DNA from: Amphirosellinia nigrospora
Taxonomy: Eukaryota > Ascomycota > Sordariomycetes > Xylariales > Xylariaceae
NCBI GenBank assembly: GCA_004123355.1
Contig: SCHM01000005.1
Coordinates: forward strand, 806,001 to 870,000
Length of the DNA: 64,000 bases
Reading direction: 5' to 3'
The position numbers and the translations under genes are program-made. Shown in pieces: positions 48,189 to 61,864 of the stretch; the stretch's first letter is position 1, and every line of letters begins with the position of its first letter. The notes beneath the pieces are model-generated. The model saw nothing but the letters and a program-made list of their open reading frames with translations, made no database searches and was not told the origin of the DNA.

Positions 48189-48572
48189 TCAAAACAGCTC
48201 CTCATCCGTATTTGTACGACACCGCTTATACCACGAAGCGTCCCTGGTTGAGAAGCGGACTTGAAGAACGTCAAGATGGCCTCGGTCCCGAGCAAGCGCG
48301 ATCTGGGCGCAGGCCGTATTATCGTCCATCTCCAGAAGATTGCTCGCGCTGTTGGCCTCCCCATCCCATAAGAAGTAAGCGCTCACTTTATCACCCAACT
48401 GGCCTAAATGGAACTTGCTGACATGATTGTCAACGGCCAATTTAATAGTGTCGAAGACGGTGAGCTGATTTTCACGGCCTTTGGGCTTCACTCCAAACTC
48501 AACCCCGTGATAGACGCGGCACTCGTCCTCATAGCATTCGTCGTGGAGGAATTCGACGAGTAAGACAGTCAT
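48189..48572 (-). CDS. Small hypothetical protein
   Basis: A single intact exon of 127 residues runs from ATG 48572 (MTVLLVEFLHDECYEDECRVYHGVEFG) to the stop at 48189. The upstream in-frame part is not conserved-looking, so I choose this ATG. The protein is mixed alpha/beta in character, without a signal peptide or membrane segment. A motif FHLGQLGDKVSAYFLWDGEANSAS sits in the middle, and basic/acidic residues fill the C terminus. I cannot name a family. It lies between eL13 and the oxidoreductase block. Confidence 0.55.
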   Translation of the reverse strand: MTVLLVEFLHDECYEDECRVYHGVEFGVKPKGRENQLTVFDTIKLAVDNHVSKFHLGQLGDKVSAYFLWDGEANSASNLLEMDDNTACAQIALARDRGHLDVLQVRFSTRDASWYKRCRTNTDEELF

Positions 48573-49377
48573 GATGCCGCCAGTAGTAGGAAGTAGTGAG
48601 ATAGGAAGTGATATGAGTAGTGCTTGTGTGCCGATGGTGTGTTGTCGATCGAAAGTGAGTATCAGTATCGATTTGTGATGTAGCACTCGTGATGATTGGG
48701 AACTGTGAGAAGCTGAGGAGAGTTTGGGCTCGGAAGAATCTTCGTAGGTGAAGCTTTAAATATCCTGGTTGGTTGCTGGGAAATGCAATGTGGTTCCCCC
48801 GAGGCACCAGCTTCGTTGCCGATGAGCTACTTTGGGTTTCCAGGATGAAAGCATCGAGCCTGAGTATCCCAGGCAGCGGGCTTCTTGGTTGAGTTAAGGT
48901 CTCACCCACCGACATAGTCGCACAAGGAAGAGAAGAGACGAGTGGTCGCATTCATTTCACTACCTCATCTATGTTCGTGCCGTAGTTTAGTCGCCTCTCC
49001 TGCGCCTTTTTCTGCTTTCAGCACGGTGTCAGACTGGGCGTCTTACAGAGATTCCATCTTCCTTCTTCAGAAGTCGACCTTAGTCTTGTGTCTACGTTTT
49101 ACTTCAGGACGAGACAGAGAGCTATCAGCACTGCAATCGTATATAAAGTGGTTCTTTACTTTTTCTTAGATGTATGTATGTAATACTTGACCTTGACCAT
49201 ATTTGCTCTACATCGCATGAGCAGTCAAGGGCAGTTTCAACACACACAACAACGAGGTAACATATCGACAAATGATTTTCCAACCCGAACCTATCAGTTA
49301 CAGTCCCCAGCCCAAAGATCCCTAAGCTCACCACAACACATCGCTAAGACTCCATTTTATCCCAGATAGACAACTAC
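48573..49377. other. Intergenic stretch
   Basis: The stretch separates the small hypothetical gene from the 3' end of the flavin monooxygenase gene. No supported gene is seen. Confidence 0.45.
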
Positions 49378-51550
49378 CTATAATCCCCACCCTTTAATCA
49401 TCACGCGAAAGGCACAAAGGGAAAGAAAATGCAAAAAAGGTTCATCAAACCCAATCATCACCCCCTTCTGCTTCCGCAACCACTCGTCGTTCACGTCCTG
49501 ATAATCATCAGGCCCATACGGCTGCACGATCTCAGCGAACCACCCGCTTTTCCGATGGGGTTAAGCCCAAGGTCCCGCTGGAGCAGATCAAAGTACGGCA
49601 CGGCATCAAACGTGAAAGCCGGGCGTCTATTCCCCCAGTCCGTCGGGTACCGCCACCTGCCCCAGCGATTAAACAGCACGGTCTCATACCGGAGGCTTCT
49701 CCCTCCTCGTTTCCCATCTCCCTTCTCACCAGTACTTAGTAACGAGGTTGTGGAGGTGCTCGCCCCCTCCTCCTCCCCGTCGCCGGCGTCGATGGCCAGC
49801 TTCCCGGAGAAGAAGGCGCTGATCCACAGCCCGCAGAGGTGCGCCGTGATGGCGTTGCTGAAGTTGGACATCATCCCCGTGAACGCGACGTCGCGCGTGC
49901 GCAGGAACCGCGCCGACGCGGGTACCATGAAGCGGTGCAGCATGAAGGGCGTCAGCGGCGTGTACGGCGTGACCTCGCCGGCGCCGCTGTCGATGCCCTT
50001 CTGGTCCGTCATGGGCCTGTAGCCCGTGTTCCACACCGGCTGGTCCCGGAGGCGCGGGAACCGCCGCAGGATCTCCTCGTCCGCGGCGTCGATCAGGCCC
50101 TGCTGGTTCGCGAGGTCTTGCGCCGGCGCGGAGTCGGTCGTCGGCTCGTGCGGGATGCCTAGTTCCGCCTCAATGCCCTCGGGTAGGAACTTGATGCCTG
50201 GCACGTGCTTCCAGCCTGTGCTGGCGAAGAGCACGTCCGATACGAATGCCGTACCGTCTGCGAGGTGCACCTTGTCGGCGCCGAGATGGTCGATCTCTCC
50301 GATGTGAACGTCTACTAGATCGCTCTTGATAAGCGGGAAGATGTCCCGGTCGTAGTTCAGGGTGCCGATGCTGTCGGCCGTAAACATAAAATCCGTCCAC
50401 GGCTTCAGCTTTGCCGTGTCCGGGTGTGCGTCGTAGTCGTTCTGCACTAGTACATCGCCACCTATCGTGCTGTAAAGCTTGTTTACGAGGAATCGGCCTA
50501 TCGCCGTGTTGTGGAAGAAGCGCCGTATCCAGCCGTAGCCATCGGCGTCGCCCCATATGCACGGACAAACCAGGTGACGAAGCGTGTGTCTTTGTTGCCC
50601 ACAAAGTCAGATAATCTTAAGCATTGTAGCATTCAAGGGTGAAATACTCACTGGCGAGCTTTTCCGCCCGTAATTTCAGAGGCGTTGCGTAAGGACTGGT
50701 GATCCAACATGGCCCATGACCTCTAGCTATCATCTCAAGTCAGTCACATGGAAGTTTCTCTAGGCGGGTTGCATCAAGAGGGGGAAGAGTCGTACAGCGA
50801 ACTACCCAATTCACTTTTACACCAGCAGTAGCATAAGCGTAAACAGCATCCCAGCCAGACTTCGTAGCGCCGAAAACAGTGACAGCATGAGCCGTCTTCA
50901 GCGTATCGCTATTCTCTTTAAAATCCTTCCCATGGAAGATCCTACCCCCGGCATCTTCGAAGTCCTCTTGTCCGTCGAAGTGCGGGAGGAAGGCCTGCGA
51001 AGTCATGCCGGTAGCGACGATTAGGTGGCGGGCCAGGGCTCTCTTCTCCCCTTACCAGGAGCCGCGATAGTGAGGATCCAGCCTCCATCGTGCGTGTCCC
51101 GGTGTTCCGCAGACAGCACTTTGTGGTTGAAACGGACGAGACGGGATATACCGGTATGCTCCGCATAGGCCTTGAGATAAGAGTTCAGGACCGTTCCTTT
51201 GATATGTTCATCAGGCTTGACGTCGAACTTCTCACTGCTCATAGGAAACCCGGGGTACTCATAAGTCCCAAGCATGTTATTGCTTTTCAAGGTGGGATAT
51301 AGACGCTCCTCTGCCACGTCCACCTATCGATGCTTGAGCATCGAGGATGACTAACGACTTGTCGGGTTGGGTGTAGCGGAACTGCGAGGCAGCGGCTAGC
51401 CCATACCATCCTGTCACGCAAGCTTAGCAATGCACACACAAAATATCTCGGCGGATCCCCGGTCCAATCCTGGCGGCGAACAGTGATGGGAAACGAGGGG
51501 GAGAAGAAGGTCCTACCGGCACCGATCACTACGCAGTCAAACTCCTCCAT
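49378..51550 (-). CDS. Flavin-containing monooxygenase
   Basis: FAD- and NADPH-dependent monooxygenases of this type add oxygen to N, S or carbon centres, including indole C3. Exon 1 (51517-51550) starts MEEFDCVVIGA. An intron at 51411-51516 follows, and the junction encodes the FAD site VVIGAGWYGLAAASQF (GxGxxG). Later come EERLYPTLKSNNMLGTYEYPGFP (about 51300), RIFHGKDFKENS (about 50935), the NADPH site VFGATKSGWDA (about 50870), and an open stretch 49491-50447 with FASTGWKHVPGIKFLPEG. Near the end a one-base gap (about 49545) moves the frame to GWFAEIVQPYGPDDYQDV, and a stop at 49378 then fits. Other breaks lie near 51320, 51030 and 50740-50600. It is the leftmost of four co-directional enzyme genes. 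The natural substrate is unknown. The context suggests an indole. Confidence 0.82.
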
Positions 51551-53339
51551 GGCGGCATCGAGATCGTGTTGCTAACCAGCACACAATTTCTCGAGGCAGG
51601 CACTTTTGATGTTCTCTAGAAATCCGGATTTGATTACCTCTGTAGCCGAGTCGGTCTCCCTCACATCAAGTGGTTCGCTGTTTAACAAGTTTGAAGCTAG
51701 GGATGTATGTCATTCTACCGAACCATCTAGAACGGCCAAGAAGCGAATACAAATTGCAAAACTATTGTATATAATGTATTTACTTGTACAAGCAGGAGGA
51801 CCTGTTTCAATTTAAAACCACCATTTGGACCACTAGACGACGATAAGTTAGAGGATCGGATTAATATTAAGGCCATGTCACTTGTCCTGACTGGTGTGTA
51901 GTGTGGATGGCATGACTATACCTGCCTGTGCTTACCTATTCACCGATACCACATCTGGTAAATTATGTCACTTACACAATGTCACTTATACATCGTCTCC
52001 GGCATTGGGTAGGGCTACTGTATTGTGCCGTAACGGTGCATCAATCCCGGCTGTCAGCAGCGATTCTCGGTAGTATTGCGACGTCGACAGGTAGGGGGGT
52101 GTCTATAGAATAAGTAGACTACCTCAGCTTAGTGGTGTTACATTCGGCGTACGAGCCCAAGGCGTTAGCCCATCTATATAGGTACTTATATCTAAACAAC
52201 CTAAAGTAGGGTTCCCATCAGGCACACAGCGGCAGACGTATCTATTTGCGGCCGGCCTCGGTAGAGTATTCCGCAAGCAGGTGGTCCTCGCCAGGTTTCT
52301 GCCCTGGTAGGAGGCCCACGCACTTGAATCGAAGATGTGAGTCGAAGCCAGGGTCCAGCCGACGCCGCCTAGGGTGTTATACCGGGGTGGACTCTGTCGC
52401 ATCATCGATCACCCCGCGGAAAATGCCATATCTCGCGTGTCCTCCAATGCATAGGTCCCACGTTCATATCTGTGACTGATCCGTCGCAGGGGTTCACGTT
52501 AAAAATAGAGCACTTAAAAGGCACAGCAGGCAGAATTGAGATGAGGTATAAGTCGAACCCAGTTACGTAGTATAGTTGATGGCTGTGCCCTACACTATAG
52601 TATTTAGTAAATAGCCGCTCCACCACGATTCGCGCGCTAGAAGAGTATTCCAGTCCAACTATCTCGCTAGCTTAGATAGTCGTCCTGCAAGGTCCTTTCC
52701 ATTTCTCCTAACCTAAATAGTATATCGAGAGACAAGAAAGTAGAATGGCTACAGTAAGAAGGTAGATTCCTATACAAAACAGGACGGAGTTCTGGCGATG
52801 CCTTCTAGATTATGCCTAGTGTGTCAGTGTGTAATTGTAAGCAGCCTTGAGCTATATATCGATGCGCTGTTCGGACTCCGTGACCACGCTCGGCCGATAG
52901 CTTTTGTTTTTTCTTCTCTGCATAGTAGGGTGATAAGGTTTTAGCAGCGGTGCCTGATTGATGAACTAGTGTAGTCTAAAAGCAATAGAAGAAAGTGAGA
53001 AAACCGCGCTTGATTTGAGATGGAGGCACCTAACCTCATCTTGGCTTTCCCATGGCGAAGTTGGGGTGGAAGGGATTGACCATGTATTGCGCCGAACGGC
53101 TGACGAGCTCTCGGATGGTCTATTAATTAGAATATACACTCAAACTTCTCAAAAAGCTAGTCATTATTTAATGTAAGTCCAATATTCAGGTATTCCCCGT
53201 TTTGTGTCTAGGGTACATAAGAGTTGCGTTATCTATAAAATCAATCAATCATTTCGATAACGAAATTGCAAACCACCGCACGCTAACCACCACCACCAAC
53301 GCCACTGCAAGTCTAAGCAAGCTAAAGCACCAACACAAT
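51551..53339. other. Stretch without a recognisable gene
   Basis: The right end is the 3' side of the prenyltransferase gene and the left end is upstream DNA of the monooxygenase. Open frames are short. I see no regulator gene here. Confidence 0.45.
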
Positions 53340-54388
53340 TTACCCGCCGTGCTCTGGACCGTTCTTAGGCCGAGGCGAAGAGATCGGAGAGATATAGAAC
53401 GTGTTCGACTGCTTGCCGCCGGCAGCCTGCTTCAGGCTCACCCAGGCATGGATACCCTGCCGCGACTCAGGGGCCGGCGCTGGACGGCGCTGATCATCCT
53501 CCTGTAGCGCGTCCTGTACAGCGGCGACACCGAGGCGGCGTCCATGTACCGCTCGACGCGCGCCTGCACCTGCGCGTCGTCGTCGGCGTACGCGCTGATC
53601 GGGAAGTGGACCGTCCCGACCGGCCGGCCGGGCGTCTTGCTCGTGAAGGCGAAGCAGGAGAGCAGCGGCTTGCCGTCGTACGCCCGAGCGAGCCGTCGCC
53701 CAGGACCTCGCAGAACCGCTGGATCTCGTAGGGTCCGCGTGCGGGCAGATGGCGACGTGCTTGGCCGCGATGGTCGACGCCGACGTCGTGCCGTGCGAGA
53801 CGTACACCTTGGCGCGGGCGTGGTCCACGTCGAGGATAGGTCGAGCGAGAAGTAGAGGACTGACTTCGCTCGGCTTCCATGATGCTTTCTACGGCGGCCC
53901 ATGACTCGGCTAGGCCGATTCGTTCAAAGGCCGTGCGGGTGGCGGCTATGGCGTTATCGCGACCGGGTACGCAGTGCGGGTTGAGGTAGATTTCCACTCC
54001 GGGCCCTCTTATGCCTGAATGCAGTACTATGCCATGCGGCGAAGAATCCGTCGGGTTGCTGGCATGAACAGGTCCCGTATGGTGTTGAAGGATCCAGAGA
54101 AACCCGTGCTGTATTCCTTCGCTATTTTTCTGTCAACGTCAACGCTCCGATTGGAGTGCGTCAGGGTTCCTTGCTCTCGCCCCGTCGGACGGCTGGGCTT
54201 CGATCAGAATCGCAGCTCTGCTTCCCTGTCTTTTGGTCGAGCACGACAGAGTACTCGTAAGGCGAGTGATCATTACTAACTTGGGAAACCCATCGTAGAG
54301 ATTCCACACTCGGAGGGACGGCGACTCTCCCCATCCCCTGTTGAGGTATCCAGGCACTCAGCAAATGAGTCGTTTTGATCTTGGTCAA
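53340..54388 (-). CDS. DMATS-type aromatic prenyltransferase
   Basis: These ABBA-fold enzymes move dimethylallyl groups to indoles, usually tryptophan. Conserved pieces in order are SNDHSPYEYSVVLDQKTG (about 54270, the family's DDHSP/TP segment), KIAKEYSTGFSGSFNTIRDLFMP (about 54110), GPGVEIYLNPHCVPG (about 54000-53955), HARAKVYVSHGTT (about 53820), YEIQRFCEVLGDGSLG (about 53720), GTVHFPISAYADDDAQVQARVERYMD (about 53590) and GIHAWVSLKQAAGGKQSNTFYISP (about 53445-53375). The stop is at 53340. These pieces lie in all three frames, so at least five base-level breaks are present. No ATG is obvious at the N terminus. The open frame begins at about 54388, only some 50 bases from the stop of the tryptophanase gene. 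The implied length (about 350 residues) is nearer to bacterial DMATS enzymes than to the 440-470 residues of typical fungal ones. Confidence 0.82.
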
Positions 54389-54441
54389 GTGCTTTAGTAG
54401 GTGGGATATCTGTCTTTTCGCCTCACTCAGGTATGTCCCCT

Positions 54442-56246
54442 TTACAGTTCGGCGTACAGGGACAGCTTCATGCCTGCAGAAAAGTGCCGAAGTCTTGAAT
54501 TCTTACCCCTAGTAATCTCAACGTTGGGTATAGAATGCCTCCGATTGTGCAGCTCCTTGATGGCCGCAACTGTATAGCTAATATGTTGGTCTGACAGCAC
54601 ATGGCGTGGCACGGCAAATCGAACTAGGTTAGGGATCAAAGCCTGTAGTTTAGGGGCTTCTTATCCCATTCCCAACCGAATGGCCCGGCCTCGGCCGCGC
54701 GGATGCCGTAGTCTTTTAGAAGCTCCAACGTGAAGCCTAGAGCAGGGAAATCCCCAGGATACCTATCGCAGCCGTGGAAGAAGTCGTCATATCGAGGTAG
54801 ACGGCGTGCCGCCGGGAGGGGAGAGAGACAGAAACGCCGTTTGCCTGGAGCTTCTGGGCGAAGGACCGTACTTGGTTGATGCGGTTTCTCAGATAAGGCT
54901 CTTTTGTGACTTCATATAAGCCCACCACGGACGCCATCATATCTCGCCGCTCACTAGAGTACATAGGTCAGCTTTCAAGATGTTCTGGGTATTGTTCACC
55001 GCTCTCCGCAGCTCAAAGAATTATCGCTTCAGGATTAGGGCGGTAACTCACTTCCTCCGTATGAGTCGTTGCCATAAAACAAAATCTGACGCTCCTTTAG
55101 GTGAATTCCGATCCCTCGTAACGCTGCGCAAATAAACTCCCATCCTTAAAACTTAAAATACCACCATATTTGAAAGACCGTCTTTTCTTGAGACTAATGG
55201 TGAACCATCCACGTACGTGAACATCTCTTGAACGATTCGGGGATTGTCTTGTTTGCGTAACCAGCCTCAAATTCGCGAATGAACCAGGCATTCTCGGCGA
55301 AGCGCAGGCATCGAAAAAGAAAGGTATGGATTTTTCGCTTCGCCAGCTCGGCAGCCGCGCGGATATTGCCCATCGATACAGGTTGTGCAGCCGCCCAGTT
55401 GTTAGTGATGGTCATTAATATCATGCAAACTTCTGTATGTTCACTGAGATAGGCCTCGGTTGCAGCTACGTCCAGGTTGCCCTTGAAGGGATTCTCTTTG
55501 CCGACGAGCTCGTCGGGGTACGGATCAGTTAGTCCAGGCTGGGTAAAAGTTTCGAGAGCGAACCCCGCTGCGGCGGCATTGGCGCCTGTCGTGTCAAAGA
55601 AGCCATTGCTGATTATCACCCTTTGCTTCTGGGGCTCGCCTTGCTGTTGTTCCGCTATCACGTCCTTGAGAGTGGAGAATAGTAGGAATTCAGCACAGCG
55701 ACCTTGCGGGACGATGAAGAAATTAGGCCGTTCGAGCTGGTAAGGCCCGCCGTTGACAAATCCACCTTCGTACGGCTTCAGAAGTTTGCTTCGGTAGAAT
55801 TCGCCGTCGGCTACGCCCGTCACGATGCCGTGAGCTGCATACTGTCGATCATTGCCGCGCTCGAAGACGTCTCGACATGTCTCGAGCAGGCAGTAATATC
55901 CCCAGTTGCGGCCGTAGCTCTCATCACCCCTGATTACTAAGGTCTTTAGTCAGTAACATGCACAACATAACCTCTTCTGGAATGTGGAAGCAGATTCGGC
56001 CGCTTTCGTTTCAATGTGAGGGATCTTACATGCTGACCATTGTAGGTCTGTCATTGCCGAGGTGCCTGAATCCGACAGGTAGTCACAGGCAACGAGCCCT
56101 GCAGGGAAAGCGAATATGTTGTATTCGACATCTTCTAGTATTTTCTCACGCTCCTCTGCCGTGGTAGTCAAGAGAGACCTGACAACTAGTGCCTGGTGAG
56201 TGGGTGGGTGAAGGAGAGGATCTGTTGAAGACGACGAAATTGCCAT
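54442..56246 (-). CDS. Tryptophanase-type beta-eliminating lyase
   Basis: Tryptophanase and tyrosine phenol-lyase are PLP enzymes that split tryptophan or tyrosine to indole or phenol, pyruvate and ammonia. Exon 1 (56030-56246) starts MAISSSSTDP and contains YNIFAFPAGLVACDYLSDSGTSAMTDLQWSA. A phase-1 GT-AG intron at 55937-56029 precedes exon 2. This is intact to about 55330, with GDESYGRNWGYY, FFIVPQGRCAEF, SNGFFDTTGANAAAAG, FKGNLDVAATE and ITNNWAAAQPVSMGNIR. In the other frames follow PFFFDAC-RFAENAWFI (about 55310), FTISLKKDGL with the PLP lysine (about 55185), GNDSYGG (about 55060), PVSLPPGGHAVYLDMDDF-like sequence (about 54800) and VRFAVPRHVLSDQH (about 54610). The stop is at 54442. Breaks lie near 55320, 55190, 55100, 54800 and 54650. 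Length fits the family (about 470-500 residues). Confidence 0.87.
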
Positions 56247-57781
56247 TGTTGCCAGCCTGAAACCAAGGACGGTGGCATGCGAAGAGAGGAACGATGTAGC
56301 TGGCTGCAGTAACGCCTCGTGGTATCACTGTGTACCGGCGTCTCTTGACGAACTTGAATCTTGCGTCCACTCAACTGAATTTTATAAATTGGCACATGGG
56401 CCGGCAGGGATCAAGGTAATTTATGGCTTGTTCTGAAGTCGTGAGGCCCAGATCTTGATTCACCCAACGACGGCTATTCAACTAAATTTAGTGTCCTGGC
56501 CGAAAGATCTAAGTTAGGTATACCATAGCCCGGGAGTCCTAATGTCGAGGACATTGCGGCAGGGAGTTCGGCACTGGTGTATACTATACTAGTAAGGGTT
56601 TAAAGGAGACCTAGCCATGTAAGAGTACATGGTCCTGTGGGCCGGCAAGGCTTTGAATAAGGCCATCGGCTCGAGCCAACAGGCGTAGTGTAACTTTTAC
56701 ATAGGATCGCTTGGTGTGCACTACACTACAACGACACCTCATTTCCCACCATTCACAAGCCGAAGTGGCGCCTTCGATTTAGTGGCGGGGCTATTTATGC
56801 CAAGTTTACTAATACTGGGGTCATTTCACAATAGTCTACTGGCCAGCAATTGTCGTATAACAAGTATTCAGCTTAGTAGAGCCAAGTCTTGGCACCATGA
56901 ATTTAACCCGCTCGCCTGCCCAGAAGCTTGCCGGCAAGGGATACTTGGGCAATGCCACGACGAGCAATGAGGGCGTATCTATACATAGTAAGTATTGCAA
57001 CACCTATCCTCTAGAAACTTGAGCATTCTTGTTCGAAAATGCCTGTTATACTTCCTCACGGCCCTTACATCCCGAACCGAAGCAAGGATGCGGCTGAAGC
57101 ATGTCACTGCGGCAAGTTCGCCCTGGGTGTTGAATCGATAGCGCAAGGGCACAAAACACCAAAACCAAGTAGATACTACACTACCGATATACCCTATGCT
57201 AGATACCCCTTGGCCTCAAGCCGATGCGAGGTACTTCCTTCTGGGATGATCGTGGTTATTCCCGATCAAGCCTGATATCCATGGAGTGTGCCATAACGAG
57301 GTAACAAAGAAGGATTAGGCCCTAGTAGATAATGCCAACACGGAGTAGCGTACACGCAGAGTGCTGCGATTTTGCTAAAAACGGGTGTCACATGGCCCAC
57401 GCAGCAGAGGCACAAGCTGGGCGCTCCCCACATGCTTCTTAGCACTGACATAGTGTACATCGTGTACATAGAATAGTCCGGCGAAACGGACACAGTAATC
57501 AAAGTTCTCTATGGAGTCCTACTTGTATTGCCTCTACACTACAACTCTACTATTGGTAGACTAAACGGATTCCGTACTTAGCACCGTAGTTGGATCATGC
57601 TGCATGGTACCTATGCGAGTGTAGGGATCATATTCCACAGCACCACATTCTAGCGGATCTCATGCCAATGGATCATCTCATGAAAAGAACGTGTATGGAA
57701 ATATGGGATGAAGCAGGAAAGAGAAAAATTTATAGGTAGCCGAAGCTACCGGCTCTATCTGCCTATTCTAGGACTGTCGGA
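56247..57781. other. Intergenic stretch
   Basis: This is upstream DNA of the tryptophanase gene and downstream DNA of the GMC gene. Frames 56716-56970 and 57039-57275 are open but show no motif. I see no transcription-factor gene. Confidence 0.45.
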
Positions 57782-59407
<1,626 letters not shown>

Positions 59408-61864
59408 TTTGAGGGGTAGTTGGCTGGACGAGAGAAAGGGATGGGCGGATGAGGGGTAGTAGCGGAGTATAAGTAAGTATTAGTAGGTATGAATTCGGTT
59501 GTGAGGAGATGTAAGGATGGATACTAGATACTACTCGTAGATATAAGAAGCACTACGTAAGGGATGAGTGGAAACGTTTGTAAGCAAACGTAGCTGCACA
59601 GAAGCCAAGACTTGAGCGAAGAAGATGATGACCTGCCTGGTTGGAGATCTATACTTATTTCCTATAACGACGCGCGATGTTACAGCTCACATCATATTTT
59701 GGGCTGGAAGGCTGAGGTCGCGCGATTCACTGGATTTCTCAGTCCACTTCACCGGTACCTCCGGACATTGTTAGGTGACATGCGTCCGTCCATGCAAGCA
59801 CAAACCAAGAAGCACAAAGCGAAGCGGTGCGGCACACGACGACTCCTCAGAAACTGCCACTGCTGTGTGACACAGCCCTGCTTCTATTATACTTACTTAT
59901 ATACACGGACGGTAGACGCATTAGCACACGTTTCCGGTAGACCGATCATAAGCCTCGATTTCTCATTGGCCGTCCATCGATCTATCTACTGTAGCACTTA
60001 TGCGACCTAACTTGTCCTAACTTTTCGCCTTAAGAGCCGTGAGACAGGTCTTTGGATAGATGATGCTTGTCTAAGAAGCTTTAACTAGTGTAGGTAGTGT
60101 GGTGAATAGTCCTATAAGTAAGCCTCCGTGCGGAAAGGGTGGGTGGTTCGGTAGTTCTGTGTACGGACATGTAAGTCGAATCCTTCACTATGTACCACGC
60201 CTCTAATGCCAAGGCCCTTAAAAAACATTGTATTATACGAGCAGTGGCCTATTTGAAGATTACTGCGACAAAATCTTTGGGGATTATTGATATGTTTCCA
60301 ATCTAGACTAATGTACTATGTAAATAGTATATACCTAGGTAGTCATAGTAGGATGTATAGTATATTCGCGAGTCGTATAGTTGGCAAGCCGGAAATAGGA
60401 TTTAAGGAATTCCCTGTTGGATAGTTCATAGCCCTTCTTAGACTGTGCTGAATATTTGCCTGGACAGTAGGTCTATTTTTTTTCGAACGGAGGGCGTTCA
60501 ATGCAAAGGACTTTCTCTCGACCAAATCGGAGTCTCGGTTGGGAGAATAGAGAGGCACATGATGTCATGGTTGGGCAAGTTGGGTAAATTGTAATTATTA
60601 CGGTGGACACCAACCAACCACCTGGTAAGCTTGGAACTTTCATATTCATTTCCAGTCACCTGACTGTTATTACGTATCCAAATCGTCTAGTCAACACAAA
60701 ATGAGATATGAGAAAGGGCCATGTGTAAACATGCCTCATTATTCAACATGCGAGGGGCTTTCTTCGCAGACCGTCTCACTCTCACCAGCATCATCATCAT
60801 CAACACCACCACGGAGATCAGAATGCAACCGTTACACAGTAGATGTATACTACGGCACAACGAGGCCCAAACCCACCTGGGCCAGAACCTGGTACGCTTG
60901 CCCCAGATGCCAAGCGGTGGCAAGCTCTCCGAGCTGCTCTATACGTATCTAATTTTAGGACTTCTCACGAAATCCCGAGGCGCAATGGCCACTGACCAGC
61001 CATTGGCCCACCGATCAGCCATTCCCCGCCCAAAGCAGCGGTAAGGGTCTCTTAGCAAATGAACGATGGGAGCCGGCCTCGCATTAGCTCATGCTCTGCT
61101 GACTGCGTATCTGGGTCTATCTGGTTTCCTCCGCTGTGTTGCCTCGCCGTGGTAGAATGCTACCCCCCAAACCCAAGTGCGCTTCCAAATTTCGGCGCAT
61201 TCGATGTCCGACAACCGCATAGTGTAAGCGTAGTGTAGGATTTAGAAGCTCAAGAAGGCTTACGGTCTCTCTTTCTAGATTGGGCTTGTCTGCCAATGCA
61301 TGATTAATGGGCACGCCTGCCCGAGACAGGCAAAGGACCGAAACGCCCCGGTCGTGCTTCATCCTTCATAGCGCATTAGACTGCCTGCGTTTCGCTTTCA
61401 GGCCCATGCAAACGACGCCAGTATCCGGCAGGTGCGTTATCTCGTTTAGTGTCAGCACAGTCGTACCAGGCGCACCCAGAATGGCCGGTGGGGAGAGCCA
61501 CAGACCAGGGAAGACGTGCCGGGGTACGAGGGGGGGACCTTTGCCTACTACACTAGGGACCGTTCGTGGTTCAATAATGGTGTGGCACATGGAGTAGAAC
61601 CCCGGGGGAAAGTGTTACAGTAGCAGTATGTAATATAGCGACGCCCTGAATGCTACCATTTCATCCGTTTCTTGCAGAAACCCCCTTACACTATCATGAT
61701 CATGAACTGCCCCTTCGAATGCTGCGAGGGCTAGACTGAGAATTCCCGATCCAGAGCTGCATGGTCCAAAGTTCGGCAGTGCTCCATACGCCCAAGGATC
61801 CTACATAGAAGCGAGTCGATTCCGTAAATGGCGTCGTGAGATCTCAGGACTTTTCCACCTCCGA
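59408..61864. other. Long stretch without a recognisable gene
   Basis: Frames such as 59612-60010, 60701-61044 and 61117-61597 show no family motif. Simple runs occur (CATCATCATCATCA near 60789, thymine run near 60477-60484). The stretch bounds the enzyme block on the right. Confidence 0.45.

Noticed and set aside
49839-50162. Open plus-strand frame in the monooxygenase region
   Set aside because: The minus strand encodes a clear flavin monooxygenase here. The plus-strand frame is Arg/His-rich shadow sequence.
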